Below, piece after piece: positions 63,420-64,000 of a DNA stretch of 64,000 nucleotides (positions are counted from its first letter, which is position 1; the number at the start of each line of letters is the position of its first letter). This DNA comes from Promethearchaeota archaeon (GTDB lineage Archaea; Asgardarchaeota; Lokiarchaeia; Sigynarchaeales; SOKP01), in contig JAGXOB010000003.1 in assembly GCA_019894735.1 (NCBI GenBank), positions 275-64,274 on the forward strand, given 5' to 3'. A model generated the notes under the pieces. The model did not search any database. It had not been told where the DNA came from and saw nothing but the letters and a program-made list of their open reading frames with translations. The translations under genes were made by a program, and so were the position numbers.

Positions 63420-64000
63420 ATGACGATAAAAAAAAAAATTGCAATTACTGGTGCAAATGGATATTTAGGAATGCAAACAATCGCAGCAGCGTTAGAGAGA
63501 AATATTATGATACACGCCGTTATCCGAAGGAGTGAAGTAATTGAATCAATTAAAAAGGATGGAAATGAAGTTTTTTTAGTTAAAAACTTTGAAAAAAACG
63601 CCTTAGAAGCTGCTTTCAAAGGATGTGAATCAGTAATTCATTTTGCTAACATTGTTTGCGGAAGCAAGGAGCTGTTTGAAGCTGTAAATATTGAAGGGTT
63701 AAAAAATATTATTACAGCAGCAGAAAATGTAGGCATTTCGAGAATTGTTTATTCATCAGGCCTTGGGGTTGATCAATTTGGTGAAAAAGACTGGGCGAAT
63801 AATAATTACTTCTATTCTAAAAAAAAAGCAGAAGAATTATTAATTAAAAGTAATATTGCTTATGTCATTTTTCGACCATCATATATTCTAGGTTCAAATG
63901 ATGAGTTAATACCAGATCTCATTGAACAAATATACGAAGGAAAAGTGTACATTGCAGGAAACGGGGAAGTACCAATGCAACCTATCTATGTAGGAGACGC
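63420..64000 (+). CDS. NAD-dependent epimerase/dehydratase (SDR), 3' end cut by window edge
   Basis: Translated by hand from the ATG at 63420 and open to the window end (193 codons). The Rossmann motif AITGANGYLGMQTI is followed by FEKNALEAAFKGCESVIHFA. The catalytic YxxxK is in NNNYFYSKKKAEELL. A conserved RPSYILG block follows. This is an extended SDR acting on nucleotide sugars or a related substrate; the specificity region is mostly outside the window. Confidence 0.88.
   Translation, partial: MTIKKKIAITGANGYLGMQTIAAALERNIMIHAVIRRSEVIESIKKDGNEVFLVKNFEKNALEAAFKGCESVIHFANIVCGSKELFEAVNIEGLKNIITAAENVGISRIVYSSGLGVDQFGEKDWANNNYFYSKKKAEELLIKSNIAYVIFRPSYILGSNDELIPDLIEQIYEGKVYIAGNGEVPMQPIYVGD

Overview
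The window comes from an AT-rich archaeal chromosome that reads as an Asgard archaeon (Promethearchaeota, most like the Lokiarchaeia). Two gene sets found together support this. One is archaeal C1 and hydrogen metabolism: Ftr, Mch, F420-dependent Mtd, an MtdA/MtdB-like dehydrogenase and an HdrA-MvhDGA-type [NiFe] hydrogenase. The other is eukaryote-like signature proteins: a complete Rag/Gtr-type GTPase with its C-terminal roadblock-like domain, a Ras-like GTPase, a free-standing roadblock protein, an ESCRT-III (Snf7-like) protein, a presenilin-type protease, Cdc48, ribosomal protein eL33 and an XPD-like helicase. The lineage is inferred from gene content; no rRNA or tRNA was found. I saw no phage, insertion sequence or CRISPR array.

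Layout. 1-8.8 kb: a truncated AmrS-like radical SAM enzyme, a C_GCAxxG_C_C redox protein, two TPR proteins, a YeiB/DUF1624-like acyltransferase, a GNAT, a coiled-coil protein and a membrane protein. 9-15 kb: glycyl-tRNA synthetase, then a two-gene operon of large surface proteins. 15-27 kb is a C1/hydrogen island. ftr and mtd diverge around an 11-bp inverted repeat. A leftward run follows: two related unknown proteins, an MtdA/B-like dehydrogenase and cdc48. Divergent from it is the operon wHTH-HdrA-MvhD fusion / mvhG / mvhA. 27-29 kb: a frameshifted unknown gene and the Rag-type GTPase. 29-34 kb: apt, then the glycine cleavage genes gcvT-gcvH-gcvPA-gcvPB. 34-40 kb: two MTA phosphorylase-family genes, a beta-CASP nuclease, a RecJ-like DHH protein and mch. 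40-48 kb: unknown proteins, a flavin-binding protein, a GT4 glycosyltransferase, archaemetzincin, presenilin-like protease, 3-hydroxyacyl-CoA dehydrogenase, a small HTH protein and a SPASM radical SAM enzyme. 48-64 kb: roadblock protein, FrhB-like protein, Ras-like GTPase, XPD-like helicase, glycogen-synthase-like GT5, C69 peptidase, ceramidase-like hydrolase, eL33, a large zinc-finger/PH-like protein next to ESCRT-III, 3-dehydroquinate synthase II, QueD and a truncated sugar epimerase.

How the genes fit together. Ftr, Mch and the two methylene-H4MPT dehydrogenases cover the middle of the archaeal (H4MPT) Wood-Ljungdahl branch. Glycine cleavage supplies or consumes methylene groups at the same level. 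The hydrogenase-HdrA complex would exchange electrons between H2, ferredoxin and an unknown acceptor. The most unusual unit is the wHTH-HdrA-MvhD fusion: a DNA-binding-type domain on an electron-bifurcating flavoprotein, with a perfect 12-bp palindrome just upstream of its promoter.

Translation signals. Shine-Dalgarno sequences of GGTG/GAGG type sit 6-9 nt before many starts and were used to choose starts. Two genes (the Rag GTPase and the YeiB-like protein) have such a site but no ATG, GTG or TTG at the expected place, only ATA and ACG.
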